A stretch of 64,000 nucleotides of DNA, taken from NCBI GenBank assembly GCA_028554755.1, contig JAPTOF010000024.1, positions 7,117,001 through 7,181,000 of the forward strand. Reading direction: 5' to 3'. The translations under genes were made by a program, and so were the position numbers. This DNA is from Cordia subcordata. Lineage: Eukaryota; Streptophyta; Magnoliopsida; Boraginales; Cordiaceae. The stretch's first letter is position 1. Each line of letters opens with the position of its first letter. The notes below the pieces were generated by a model. The model was not told the DNA's origin, made no database searches, and saw only the letters and a list, made by a program, of their open reading frames with translations. Positions 23,511 to 36,284 of this stretch are shown here, one piece after another.

Positions 23511-26500
23511 ATGTCCAGTAGCCCTAGTGTTTGCAAGAATAAAAAGGACCAGTATTCATCTCTTAGTCGCAACTTCAAGAACTCAAACCCTAACAACCCT
23601 TTTAGTTTTCCTTAGGGTTTTAGTGCTCTTAGCAGCTCAGAAGATCCTATTTTTGACATTCTTGGCATTCTTGAGAATATTTTTCTCTAAGCTTTTGAGG
23701 AAGATTTTGCCTCAATCCTTCTGAAAAAGCTTTGTTTAGGGTCAAGGTTTTGCTAGGTATGGATAGAGTTTAGAACGCTGCCTTCAACGGTATTGATGTG
23801 TCTCTCAAGTGCAAGCTCTAAAGACCCGCAAGCGCACGGATCTATGTAGTGTAGTGTGTGCAAGAACGGGTGTCGAACCACAGGGAGGCTATGTTGTGAA
23901 ATTGATTCTACGTGTGTGTTCTAGAGTGTGCCTAAAAAAAGAATCATAAACTATCTGTTTTTGGGATTTTGGATTTTGAATGGTCGGGAGCTCTAATTAG
24001 AACAAATTAAACTAAACTATGGGAATGGAAAGTAGAAGACAAGCTAATTTAGAAGAACTAACTAATGGAAAGGTGTTAGGGTGACTTCAACTTATGAATG
24101 GGTGATTCTATACTCAAATGCTATGGGATAAAGAATGATGGCTTACTTTCATAATTGCCCTTAACTTGGTTGCTAAATCATTGTCTTAATTTCCCCCTAG
24201 GAGTCGGTGTGAGTCTATCCCTAGGCAGCACCTCTTAGAGCTACGGTATGGTCCTTATGACCTAAGGCCTTAAGAATGACCAATTATCTTCCTAGGTGAC
24301 TTAGAATGAGCCTACCCTAGTACCCAATTCATTGGCTGGATTTAAAGCCAAACGAGACTCGGCCTAGCTAGCCCTAAATTGCATACCGTTATTCTAAGGT
24401 CACTACAGCAAGATTTGACTTGATAACATATTCATACATGTTCTAGGTCAAGGTGTTTATGAATAAAAGGATCTATTCAACTACCAAACATCATCATGCT
24501 CGGATTACACCATTAGAAGCAATTAACAACCAACATGTATGCATTATTGAAGTCATATTCACTACTAGGCATGCAAATATACACAGACATAAATATAAGC
24601 ATCACCCACTTCATAACATCCACATATAAACACATAGACATGATTATATCATGAATTAGATGTGTTTAGTAATAAATAGACTTCAATTTATACACATGTT
24701 ACTCATTTAGGCATTTAATCAAACACTTAAACATGAATGACAAAATAACCATTAGAACAAGAAAATCCAACATGTATATATTCAGCCATTTAATCCCATA
24801 TCATAAGAATATATAGCTAACCCATTACATAAGTTAACTGACCCTACACAAGTTTACTCAATCATAATAAGAGATAGAGTGAAAGAAAGTTTATGAAGCT
24901 TCCCTTTCATCCCAGCTAATCTTGTATAAAGCTCTTGAGCAACTTGAATCCAAATGTTGAAAACCTCTAAATTCTCCTGATTTAAAGTGATGAAATGTGT
25001 GAGAGAGTGTGTGTGATGTAGGTGAAGACTAAGGTTAAGTGTGTGTGTGTGTGTGATGGGCGCATAAAGATCCTTTTTTAAGAATTGTCAAAAAGATCCC
25101 CTCTTTAAGTCTAAAAATCGGGCTTTTATATCAGCTTTCACGAACTGTCGGTCGATAGGCTAGGTCTACCAGCTTTTTGGTGATGCTCTCAAGACTGGTC
25201 GGTTGACCGGCTCTGGAGGGGTGGTTGTCCAACTATTTTTAACACCTCTCTGGAGTGACCGGTTGACCAGCTCCTTCTCTTAGGTTGTCCGGTTGACTTT
25301 CTTTCTCCATTCTTTGTCTTTTCGGCCTCCGATCTTCTCTTTTGACCCGTACATCTCCCATCTTCATCACCTATCATCGTTCAATCTTGATCTTAACCCA
25401 AAGTTCACCTAAATCATTGAAAACAAGCAATTAGTGTAGCAATTTGTCTCTTAAACTCAATATGTAAATTTGTTACGCTTAAACATATTCTTATCAAAAG
25501 CACTACACCAATGCATCTTTTTGAGCACTTAATACCTCTTAAGCATAGGCAAATAACAATGCAAACACACACAAAAACTCAACACATCAGGTATCGAAGA
25601 AGAAAGCGAAGCCCTTATCATCAATAATCGAGTGATAGATGGCAACAATGCTGTCCTGAGCGTCGAGGTTGTAGTGTTGCCTAACGATGAGATTTCTAGC
25701 CTAACTAGGTCAACCCAGGAAAGAACCTCCACGGCTGTGGTAGGTGAAAAACAAACTCCTTTTAACTATCTTTCCTGAAGGCCGCATACCAATAATGTAG
25801 TTCTAGAGAACATTTCTTTTTCTCAGGGGATTCCTAAGGATTACATAGTCCGTGTCCATGATCCCAATGAGTTCCCTGTCAAGGTAAAGATGGCGAGATA
25901 GCTTTTTATGAGCACTTTTTGCCATAGGCCTAAGGCTACCGCTCCCACAGGTCATACGTGAATTTTTGAATCACTATGGGATTTGCAAAAGTTAGTTGTG
26001 CCTGAATAGTTGGGCTGCAATTACTGGGTGGTACTCTTACCTTAGGGCACATAATTTGACTCCCACCCTTAACCCATTTTGCTATACGCACCATCCAACA
26101 ATAACAATCAATTCGGGTGGTATTACTTGTCAAAAAGGACCCATAAGGTCATTTTAAAGGTTAATCCTACTTCGTATAAGAGTTGGCATTACAAATATGT
26201 TTTCATGAACTATCCCAACCCTTAGGGGGTTAATGTTGAGTAATCCCAACTAAACCTCTAGATTAAGGTTGGAAAGGTATTGGACAAGGCCTCGAAGTTC
26301 ACCCTTGCCAAGAAAGGAACTTTTAAGAAACTAAAGAAGTTGGGGAGAGAGTTATACCCAGAGTATCAAACTTCAAAGAAAATCGGAGTCTCGGGCTTGT
26401 ATCCGGAGTTCTTACACTGGCCTAACAATAAGAAGAGAGAGGGTTTCATCTCATCTTTGTTTTTTTAAGCCCTAAGGAGAGAGAGGGTTTCATCTTATCT

Positions 26501-26600
26501 TTGTTTTTTTAAGATATGCTTTTGTGTTTATATTGCTAATCTATTTCTTTCCTTCTTTTTCCAACCATGGCTAAAAAGCAACACAAATAGTTATCCACCT
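23511..26600 (+). pseudogene. Gypsy gag remnant with PF04195-type domain, split by family A
   Basis: The ATG at 23511 opens MSSSPSVCKNKKDQYSSLSR. The reading continues with stops and frame changes up to 23788. It resumes after the family A insertion (23794-25589) in an acidic segment (NGIEEESEALIINN...) that stays open for about 60 codons, to about 25780. Then follow IPKDYIVRVHDPNEF and a conserved block at about 25930-26230 (REFLNHYGIC, NSWAAITGWY, YKSWHYKYVFMNYPNP). This is the pattern of the 'putative gypsy type transposon' domain. Many stops make it non-functional. Downstream to 26600 only traces remain. Confidence 0.65.
23794..25589 (-). mobile_element. Family A LTR-like element, copy A2, TSD GGTAT
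   Basis: The 1796-bp element starts TGATGTGTC and ends ACACATCA, an 8-bp perfect inverted end. It is flanked by perfect duplications GGTAT at 23789-23793 and 25590-25594. Removing it reconnects the gag remnant. It holds the conserved hairpin at 24332-24351, a GGTTGACCGGC motif cluster (25140-25310) and a (GT)n microsatellite near 25038. No coding frame. I read it as a solo LTR; strand follows the family B orientation. Confidence 0.9.
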
Positions 26601-27480
26601 AGCAATAGGAGATAAGGAAACAACTCCAGGCTAGGTATAAGGGCCGGCCCAGTTAGGGTTCTCTTGCATGTCAACCTAGTCGGAATGCTCCGTCTTCCTG
26701 CCAAGCTAGCAATGGGGCGCCAGCCAAGAAGAGCGGCATCCTGCTCAAGGAATTATGATCCTAGAGGGTTGAGAAGCCCCTCTCCTACCACCGGCCATGA
26801 TCAGGGAACCAAACAACCAACCGAAGTGGTCAAAGAGGTTTTTAATGAATCTGACCCCTGAACCTTGAGGAGTTTGGTCAAAGGGGCTCGTTGTAAAGAC
26901 GAGACTGAGGCTTCTTGTGCTACTGAGGCTCATAGTAGATCATTGGGTACAAATACACAGGCTTGAGCCCAAAGGGCCAACAATCTATCGGATGTCCTAA
27001 TGATGTCGGTGAGGGGGACTTTATGGCCAGTCCCCATCAACAGGGTGAAAAGTTTGATTTTTCACCTCTCTGTGGCAAACCCTAATGACCAAGTAAGGCC
27101 TTCTAGGGGTTTACCCAACAGTTACGTCCTATCCCTTACTTTTCCTTACTTGGTTAAGACTTATAATTTTTCTATTTTTCGACTTGGAAATTGAGGCCAT
27201 CCTAAATGAGGCCTCAAACATGTTTTCTCAATCGAGGAGAAAATTAACGAGGTTGCCAGGCGTACCCTTAATCAGACGACGGAGATCGAGGTGGAGAAGT
27301 TAAAAAAGGTGGTGATACTAGATCGACTACTGTAGCTAAGCTTGTCAAGAACTTCCCAACCATACAGTCCTAGGTCAAACTCCGCCGATTGATCCAAAGA
27401 TCTCTCTTACTAATATCCTCAATAAGTCTAATAATCGCTCATCAACTTAACCAATTGAACACATGTCCTGAGTCACAAAA
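26601..27480 (+). other. Degenerate gypsy sequence, no readable gene
   Basis: Short coding-like runs appear with stops in all frames. The stretch probably continues the gag remnant and then passes into another LTR. Nothing specific can be named. Confidence 0.35.
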
Positions 27481-27706
27481 TATAAATAAGACCTCCTTAC
27501 GCCCAAATAAGGTAACTTCACTCTACACCCTACATTCCATCCTTAAACTCTCATAAAGAGGAAATCTGACTTAGGCATCGAAAGTTCTTTGGCTAGTACC
27601 ACACCGGTGCCTAGTTTCCCTGTTTTTCAAGTCATTGTCTGCCAGAAAAGACCACCATAGTATTATCAAATTCTTTGCAGAATTAGATTGGCGCCATCTA
27701 TAGGGA
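27481..27706 (+). repeat. Gypsy LTR end with TATA box and TTGGCGCC-type primer site
   Basis: TATAAATAAGACC near 27481 looks like an LTR TATA box. About 200 bp later the sequence TTGGCGCCATCTATAGGGA (27688-27706) matches the form of primer binding sites used by many plant gypsy elements, just after a plausible LTR end (CTTTGCA, near 27679). The LTR start is not resolved. Confidence 0.5.
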
Positions 27707-27929
27707 TATTGACTTAGTAATCCCATTGAATTCACATGGCAATCACGAATAGTTAAGCCACTGTTATGTCTCACGCTGAAGAAGCCAGAGAAAAAGATGA
27801 AGAAAGTGAGCAATAACAACTGCACCACTAACCACCACCCCTTAGACACCATTCTCGACCACCCAGACGTTAACCCATCTTTCACTTAGCTAATTGTGTG
27901 TATGAGAATGATTCCACGACAACTTGAAG

Positions 27930-28270
27930 ATGGAAGATTTACATCTTGCTCTGAAGAAGCTTGATGACACAAGATTAAAGGTGCAAGATCCCTTGGAAGA
28001 GATTTTCCTAGGGGAAAATAGCAGTCAGTCAACCTACGTCAGTAGCATGCTACTACCTAAGTTCAAAGCCGACTTTGTTTAAGTACTAAAGAAGTTCCCA
28101 GATTGCTTTGCCTAGGATTATTTTGAAATGCAATGATTAAAGGCTTCGGGTTAATGGAATCAAGGCTGTGACATGTATTTTATGCGGGAGAAAACTCAGT
28201 ACCAGGAAAATCACATGAGATATGGTACTCAAAAGTTCAATCACCTTGAAGGCTTAAGTAAGTCACGTGA
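27930..28270 (+). pseudogene. pol: Gypsy pol linker before RT, fragment
   Basis: The frame gives DPLEEIFLGENSSQSTYVSS, then LPKFKADFV, LKKFPDCFA and DYFEM. This is the recognisable segment just N-terminal of gypsy reverse transcriptase. Two stops replace what are normally Trp or similar codons. Protease upstream and RT downstream are missing. It is cut off by the solo LTR at 28275. Confidence 0.65.
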
Positions 28271-28274
28271 CCAT

Positions 28275-29586
28275 TGTGGGTGCAAATATCTTAAGAGAGG
28301 GGGTGAATTAAGATATAATTACTACAAGTTTGTTTTAAAATTGTACAGGAAATCAATAATTTCTTTCAAATAATATATCAAACACAATAAAGTCAATAAA
28401 GATAAGTATGGAAATAAGAGTATAAGGAGATGAGAGACAAACGATTTAAGGTGGTTCGGCCAAGCCTACGTCCACCGCCCAAGGAAGCTCCCCTTAGGAC
28501 TTCAACAATCTTTATTATAATGTTTCTTCAAATCTTGGTGAAGCACAAACCAAGTTTATACACCTCTTTGAAGCCCAACTTCAAAGAACCCAAGAGACCC
28601 TCTCTTTAGGATTTCCCCACACTTTGCAAGCTTCAAAGAATTTGATCTCACAAGATTTTAGCTCTCAAAGTGTGTATATATTCAAGGAATGAAAAAGGAT
28701 AGAGTCTGAAATTTTTCTTCAAGAAGAAGATATAGTGAATGAATAAGCTCTTGAAAGCTCAAATATATTGCAAGAATGGCTCAAAAGCTTGATTGAATGA
28801 GTATAACAAATTTGCACACTTCACTTGACTTGTTTTGAATGTGTATTGAAAGAGATTTGGGGGTTAAGGATTTGGTAGGTGAAAAAATGAAGAGGAAATA
28901 AGCTAGAACGGTAATAAACGGCTAGTGCATTTATTACAGCAGCCCGTTTAGCCGGTCGACCAGCTGGGTCGTTCGGTTGCACTTGTTCCTCTCTGACTAG
29001 GCCAGGCGCCTTAGCCGGTCGACCGGCTAGGGGGTCCGGCTTTTACCTTCACTTTCTGTTTTGGCCGGGTAACCCACCCAGGTCAGTCGGTCGACCGGTT
29101 GAGGGGTCCAGCCACTCTAGAAACTAAAGTAAAGCCAAAGTTTTACAGAAATTCTTTTAAGTGCAATTTTCACAACTCCAAATCATTTTGGAATATTTTG
29201 TAAATATATATTATGACTTGAAACACCCCAAAAACATAATTTCATTCAATATGTGCATTCAAACTTATTTGTGCTTATATGAAATTTAACGTGCAAGAGT
29301 TCAAAAATTATTTGATCAATGAAGAAGAAATTTTGAGCCAAACATATGAAATATTAAGGCATTTCACAAAAGAGCAAGAAAAGAACGCCCGATACCCCTT
29401 ATGACATATCTTCTTCTCGTTATGCCTTCTCATCTTCTTGTTCTTCAAATACCGTGTTTAGCACTTCTTCTTCCATCTTTTAAAGCATCTTTTTCCATTT
29501 CTCAAAGCATTATCTCAAAATGCTTTTAGACAAATAATGCATATAAATTTTCATCATCAAAACAAATAACAAATATTTAGCCAACA
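28275..29586 (-). mobile_element. Solo LTR of the SIRE-1 family, reverse orientation
   Basis: This 1312-bp LTR is the reverse complement of the SIRE-1 LTR (starts TGTGGGTGCAAATATC, ends TATTTAGCCAACA). Flanks are ACCAT (28270-28274) and ACGAT (29587-29591), a 5-bp duplication with one change. It keeps the perfect 18-bp palindrome at 29012-29029. No internal region is attached, so it arose by LTR-LTR recombination. Confidence 0.92.
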
Positions 29587-30809
29587 ACGATGAACATAAG
29601 TAGTCCAAACTCCACGACGTCATTTGAACAGCTTAAGGGGGCATTGTTTACATCCAAATCCTACACTATAGTAGCCTTCTAGTAGAAGAAAGAATCTAGG
29701 GTGAAAGTAATTTGATTCGAAACCACAACCAAGATAAGCATAGTAGCTAGCCCTCGGCCAAAACCAATAAATTGACAGATGATATGCACGTCATCAATTT
29801 AAATAAAAGGAGACCAAGTCAAATAAAGAACGGGGAGCGCCAAATTAAAGGAGTGAAAGCTAAGCATGGAACTCAGTCGAGGCATCAACAGTTAAGAATA
29901 GCACCGAAGTTGTAACGATTGAGAGATTTTGAGGGACAACCAAGTATAAAAGCTCATTGAAGTTATGAAGAAAAAGGTCCAGAACCACCATGCCTTAATC
30001 TATATCTATCATTTTAGCTCCATAGCCTAGCCATAGCCATAGCTTAGTCTTAGTTGTAGCATAGTATTAGTGTAATGTTAGCTTAAAACTCCCAAATCAC
30101 TGTAATTCACTTTACGGCCTAGATTTTTCTCTTTCTTTGTAATTAAGTTTATGGCTTTGTTGTAATTAGGCTTATGGCCTTATCCACTTAAGTTGTAATC
30201 AACTTCCTGGCTTTGGCTTTATTTTAGTCTCTTAGCTACAATTAGGTCTATGGCAGGATTGATTTCGCTACAATTAAGTTTATGGTGTTATTAGCATTAG
30301 AGAAAGACCTTTTCTGCAGATTTCTCCATTTTGATTGAGGGTCCAATTCTTATTGTATGCTATGTCATTTGCAATAAAAATCAGTGACTTGGTTTCATTG
30401 CTTTCATTCCTCCACTTTGATTCTAGTTTTGATTTTGTTACAATTGAGGAGTCTATATCATTTGCTTCACAAAGTCCCTAAACGAAGTTCAGGGCAAGGA
30501 ACCCACTTTTGTAAAATTGTGTGAAGAGACTCCTAGGCGGGATAGGCATTGGTGTAACGTTTTTCCAAGCAAACACCATGCTTTACTCGATTTAGGTTCT
30601 AGTGCCAATCTCATTCCCTAATCCATATATTGCAACTTGGATTGGTAGGCCTTGTTCCTATCCATATGACCATAAGCAAGGCTGCAAGGCTAGTACAACA
30701 AGCAATTCAATCATTCACCATATAGAAGAGATTTCAACTAGACCATAAAATGTGACCATGTGACCTCCAAAAATATATATAAATATCAAATACTCAAGCA
30801 TCCCTAAAA
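29587..30809 (+). pseudogene. Gypsy remnants: PPT/LTR-like segment and a retropepsin fragment
   Basis: AAGGGGGC at 29635-29642 followed by TGTTTACATCC (29645) looks like a polypurine tract and LTR start. A TATA-like AAGTATAAAAGC lies near 29944 and an AATAAAA run near 30376. Around 30570-30660 the reading LLDLGSSANLIP, with the aspartic protease triad D-L-G, resembles the retropepsin of Athila-type gypsy elements, with stops. The stretch 30040-30300 repeats AATTAAGTTTATGG-like phrases. No element boundary can be closed. Confidence 0.45.
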
Positions 30810-33526
30810 TGTAACCTCAAAGTAACTATTTCCACAAAAATTCTAATGTCATTCCTAATGATTCGACCTTTTAGAGTTACTTGATCTAACAATTCATGAG
30901 CTTCTAATTGCTCCTCAGAGTTGATAAATTGTAGTTATCAATGCTTACTCATTTCTCATCTATAAAGGAGGCACAAAAGATTGAAGTGAGCAGAATGATA
31001 CTCAGTAAGTCAGAATATCTAAAGTCAATAAGGAAATAAAGACAATGACTTGAAAAGATGCAATGATATGTATTGACTCAAAAGTATAATGGAGAAATAC
31101 TATACCAAATTTGCTAAGGGCAATTGAAAGTAAAATCAATATTGATTCTTATCACTAGAGGACTATATGTTTAACAAGGACATAAGATGTGGGAAATAAA
31201 GCACTTAAGGAAAGAACCCATATTTCCTTAGTACATTAACTAATACAATATCGTATGGCTAATCAATGAATTTACCAACACTCTAAGTACAGTAGCACGA
31301 ATTAAAAGCAAATATATTTAAAAGAAAATGGGTAACACCATAGCAAAAATCTGAGCTAAAGTCAAATTATGAAAACAAATTTGTTATAAGGAGGAACAAC
31401 TTACAGAGGAAATTTGAAACATGACCGCCAAAAGCTAATGTGTCAAATAAATACGAGTTTAAACATATAAAGATGGAAATTAGAGTAACTAGATCATAAA
31501 TAACACTTGATAGTAAGACAAACAAGAACAAATATGTAAGAATTGAGTGTATGGGAAGGGAAAGATCACAAGGGTCTTACTGTCAATATGGCAATGGATT
31601 AAATAGTAGAAGAACACTTCCCAGATACTTAAATGGCATAACTATGAAACTGAACTTATGCAAAGGAAAGCATAGTACATTATAGCTTAAAAGCAAGAGC
31701 CTAATCACAATGAACTATCCATTGTGAGAGAGGACATACTATAAAGATAACTTAGGGTATAACATAAGGCAGAACATATTGGAACTTATGAAGGTAAATG
31801 TCAAAGTTAAATGTAAGACCAATAATCTAAAAGGGGTCAATTGAAATGTCTAAGAGGAAATTTAATAACTTATTAGAGAGCAGTATTTTCAAATATGTCC
31901 ATAATCTCAAAAGTAAAGAAACTGATCTAACAACAATGGTTAGGATGTATTCACCAAGTAATTACAATGACTAAGCACAGCGGTTCATTTGAATGTAGAA
32001 GCATCCTAAAGAAGATGTATGAGGCCCATTCACATGAACACTTAGCTAAGTGGAATGATCAAATGGATACACAAATAACATAACCAAAATTGACTCAATT
32101 GAGTAGTCATACCAAGGTGCACTTAAAAATGACATAAGAACCAACACATAAAGACATTCACTTGAACTTTGGGCGGTACAATCAAATAGAATCAGGACTT
32201 AACTTATAGAACAAAGGAATGGCATGGCCAAAACAAAAACCAAGGCTATCATATAAAGAGATAACCACACAATTGAAGGAAAAGATAGAGTCCAATAAAT
32301 GGAGATACAAAAAGGTTAATTGACACAAAGTACAATTTAATGCATCAGGACACAAGTGGCATAGCCATGGACAAGATGACTAGCCAATTGATCGCTATTC
32401 GTGAGCATAAGCCTAAATAGCCCACAAGTGCATGGGTTGTGTGTAGTACAATATGTGCAAGTGCGAGGTCGAATCTATGAAAAAGCCAAATGTGAGTGGT
32501 GTCCTAAGCTATGTGTGCCCTAAGAAGCTACGTGTTTAAACCCTCAACTAAAATCTTTTTGGGGTTTTTGGTTTAAAGGGAGCTCAAGAAAGGTAAGTCT
32601 AATCTAAGGCCAAGAAAATAAAAGGCATATATGAGTGAAACGGGGGAATCAAGCAATATAAAGGGATTCAAATGCCAAAAGTGGGGAAATGTGGTGATTA
32701 CAACTTGCAAATGGGTGATTATTACTTCTTGTTAGGGTTGCTTTATGGATTACTAAGATGTTCTAATCTAAACCTCTAATTAGCTGCCTAATTGGTACCC
32801 TAAGCCTTAGTATGGGTCCATCCCTAGGTGTTGACTCCTAGAGCTATGGTGTGGTCTTTATGACTTAGAAATTAGGGCTATCTAATAGGATTCTAAGTGA
32901 TTTAGATTGATCTAACCCTAGCACTTAGTCCACTAATTAGTTCCCTAATTTATCCCTAGGACTCTGTGTGAGTCTAGCCCTATCGCACACTTAAAGCCTT
33001 GGCGTGGTCCTTATGAACTTAGGGCATTAGGGTGGACTAACTAGTCTTCTTAAGTTAACTAAGGTCAACTAAACTTATCTAGACAGCTATTAGCTAGATT
33101 TAAAGTCAAAGGGGACTTGACCTAGGCTAGTTACTAGTTGTGCACCATCGATCGTCATCACAATAGCGGGTATTAACATTTAAGTGCAAAGCTTACACAT
33201 CTAGGGCATGACATTCAAGAATATTCTAGTATATTCTACTACTAAAAACATAGACATACTTAGATTACACCAATTTAAGCAATAGCACCCAACGTGTAAG
33301 CAATAGAAGCCATTTATGCTATTAGATATGCAAACACCCATATAGACATATATATAGGCATAGCTACTTTATGTAATCACCACATAAACACATGGACATT
33401 CTAGTACAATGACTTAGAGATAGTTAATTGCATAATAGACTTCAAAATACATATGCAACTTCATTGAGAAATTTCAACAAACACATAAATATATATGTAA
33501 AATGGCCTTCAAAACCCTAAGTACAA

Positions 33527-33561
<35 letters not shown>

Positions 33562-35966
33562 TCCATCAAGTACCCATAACAATAATGTAATAGTCATCCA
33601 TAATACAAGCTCTAATCATACATAGATTAGCTTAGGATAAAAGAGAGATACTCGCTTATCCATAGCCATGCTTTACAGTCCACCAAACTTATGCCCAAAT
33701 CCTTGTGTTTGATCTTCCTAGATGCTTGATTCCAAGTGTTTTTGTGTGTGGGAGAGTGTTTGTAAGATGGGTGCATTATGGTTTAATGTGTGAGATGTAC
33801 GTGTGAAGAATATGTATGAATGGATGATAAAAAGTTTTTCTCAAATGCTGAACTATCGAGCCCTATTTATAGCTAAAAGCAGCATTACCGGTCGACCCTA
33901 CTGGCTAGCTGGTAACAAAAAGTTGATTGGTATTTTTCTCTATTTTTTGGAATAACCGGCTGACCCTGCCAATGAGCCGGTAAGCTCGACTAGCATAGCT
34001 ATTCTTTTCGAGATCTATCGACTAACATTTTAGGTTAGCCAGTACTTCAAGGGGGTTGACCGGTTCTCTTCTTAACCTTCAATCTTCTTCTTCCTTGCTT
34101 TCTGCCTTTACCCTATAACATGTACACCTTCTATCTTCATTGCCCATTGTCACGCAAGCTCAGGTTTTACCTGTAACTCACCTATGGCACAAAATTAAGC
34201 TTTTGTGTAGGATTTAACCTTGAAACTCACTATATACGCTTACATTCTTATATGCACAAATATAGTATAAACACTATACTAAAAGCTATCTAGTAAGCTC
34301 AAAAACACCTCTACATAGATATGGAAATACAATGCAGATACACATATCAAACCAACACATCACCAACCATAAGCTATAACTACATTTACCCATGCAATGA
34401 TGGTTAAAGAGTGAGTATCAAGCTCCCACTAGGTATAACACATAACACAAGGTAAAGTACTAAGCCCCTACTAAGCAATAGGTGCACATTTCACATATCA
34501 CACATATATATACCCAGCTTACGATGAACAAACAAAGGGTGGTTGAATATATTAAGGGACTAATATGCTTTTCACATGTTGAGATCCAATGGGAAGGACT
34601 GTTACCACAAGAGTCTCATAACCAAACATGTTAAAGTAATAATTGGATAGGGACTAAGACTTAAGTGGAACTTTAACACAAGACTCTCAGGAAATATTTA
34701 AGAAAATAGAAACAACAAAGAATAAGACAACGTATGAAGGGGTCAATGACATGGATTGCATTTCACAAAATTTGGTGGGAAGGAAGAATTCTAAGTAAAT
34801 CACATAATACCTTTAGGGTTGGAAGAAAATATCAAGGGCTTGATTGGAATAGACTATGAACTAAAACAATAGGAGGCATGTCCAAGGTCATGCAAAAAGA
34901 GTGGAAAAGAAAGGCGACCACGGTAAAACCACACTTATGCAAAGAAGTCACCTTATCACTAAAGTAATGAAACAAAGAAATATTCTAACTTAGATTATAT
35001 GACCTCAACAAAGTTGGAACATATGAATTTACCTTTTGTATATTGATAGATAGACTTATTGGATCAGAAAACATAAGCTAGAATTGTAACTTCAATGCCT
35101 ATTAACAAGGAAATCAAAGCATGTACAACTTAGTTGATGCATGAGAAAAATGAGTATTATCATGTTATAGGCAAAGTTTCAAACACATGGGAGACATGTC
35201 TCATTTAATAATTTAATTACTAGAGTGACAAATGATCAGATTGAGAACACTTTGGCATTATACATTAATACTTCTCAATGGTGGAGTGGAAGAGACATAG
35301 TTATAAAACCCTTCCTAGGTAATGATCAAGCGATATACTAGAAACACAAAAATCTAAAATTTCCTCTATAGTGAGAGTTTTAGAAGAGGGATTTCAAACT
35401 TAACTCAATCGAACACCTCAAAGTCACAAGTTCACAATTATCAAAACCTAAATTTAAAGCCATACTTACACAACATCACTTATTTAACACAATCCAAATG
35501 TTAATCAATCTAGCTAATGCTATACAAGATAATAAACCTAAATCACCAACCATAATCTTGAAATCCAAGCTTAAATTTGAATTCAAGCTTACCTTTGAGT
35601 AGAGAAGATAGGCCTCTTTTCACCAAGTATGTTAAACTATCTCCAAGACCTGAGCTAAAACGGAGCATGAGACAGGTTCTTATTTCTCTTTCTCCCTTTC
35701 TATTTCTTACGTTCTCCTCTTCCTCCTCCAGAAGAAGTAACATATTTTCTTTCTTCAAAGAATGTTCTAGCATTTTTTCTCCTCTTCTTATTCATATGAT
35801 GCACTCAAAATAGCCAAAGGAAATATCTCACCTAAACTTTCAAGAATCAAAATTTTAAGTTGCCAAAATTCTACGTTAACCCCAAATATTTTAAAATTTT
35901 ACTTATTGTCTCCAATTGAAAGTTCATAATATCATAATTTGCCCTAACTTGCTTAAGGGTATTACA
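30810..35966 (-). repeat. Probable Tekay-like gypsy LTR, reverse orientation, with family A inside
   Basis: Read on the minus strand the segment begins TGTAATACCC (ending at 35966) and could end GAGGTTACA (30810). These ends are typical of long LTRs of the Tekay/Del group. Without the family A insertion it would be about 3.2 kb, a usual size for them. It has no coding frame of value. I found no matching 5-bp duplication (TAAAA on the left, GTAGG on the right), so the left end in particular is uncertain. Confidence 0.35.
32389..34362 (-). mobile_element. Family A LTR-like element, copy A3
   Basis: The 1974-bp copy starts TGATCGCT and ends ACACATCA. Flanks are CCAAT (32384-32388) and CCAAC (34363-34367), a 5-bp duplication with one change. 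It is the most diverged full copy. It carries two rounds of the 'CCTAGG...GGTCCTTATGA' module and a weakened hairpin at 33090-33109. An (AT)n microsatellite lies at about 33529-33559. No coding frame. Confidence 0.82.
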
Positions 35967-36134
35967 GTAGGTCCAGGTTTATCTTTGGTTATATTATGAA
36001 CTAGTCCATAGTTAGATGCTGGTGTTCGACACTCTAAAGGATAAGGTTGTAGTGGGAAAGTATCCTTATTAAGGTGATCTGCCTAGATCATTGAAGGGCC
36101 TTTTCGAACTTTGCTCTCTAGTACATGTGCCATG

Positions 36135-36243
36135 TGTTGAACATTTTTCTATTTTTGATGATGTAATTATTATAATTGTCTTTTATAATTGACTAGCAAA
36201 TGCTTTGGAAACACACACACACACACGTATACACACACGCACG

Positions 36244-36284
<41 letters not shown>

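Noticed and set aside
23794..25589. Family A as a DNA transposon, because its ends TGATGTGT/ACACATCA are an 8-bp inverted repeat
   Set aside because: A 5-bp TSD, TG...CA termini, ~1.8-kb size and sequence modules shared with the paired LTRs of family B fit an LTR better; no transposase or longer TIR is seen.
30040..30300. Repeated AATTAAGTTTATGG phrases as a CRISPR-like or satellite array
   Set aside because: Irregular spacing and length, eukaryotic context; looks like internally repetitive LTR sequence.
33529..33559. (AT)n run as a possible origin or regulatory site
   Set aside because: Ordinary microsatellite within a family A copy.
35543..35813. Overlapping 76- and 78-residue frames on opposite strands
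   Set aside because: Low-complexity Glu/Ser-rich frames from a CTT/TCC-rich stretch inside a probable LTR; no homology visible.
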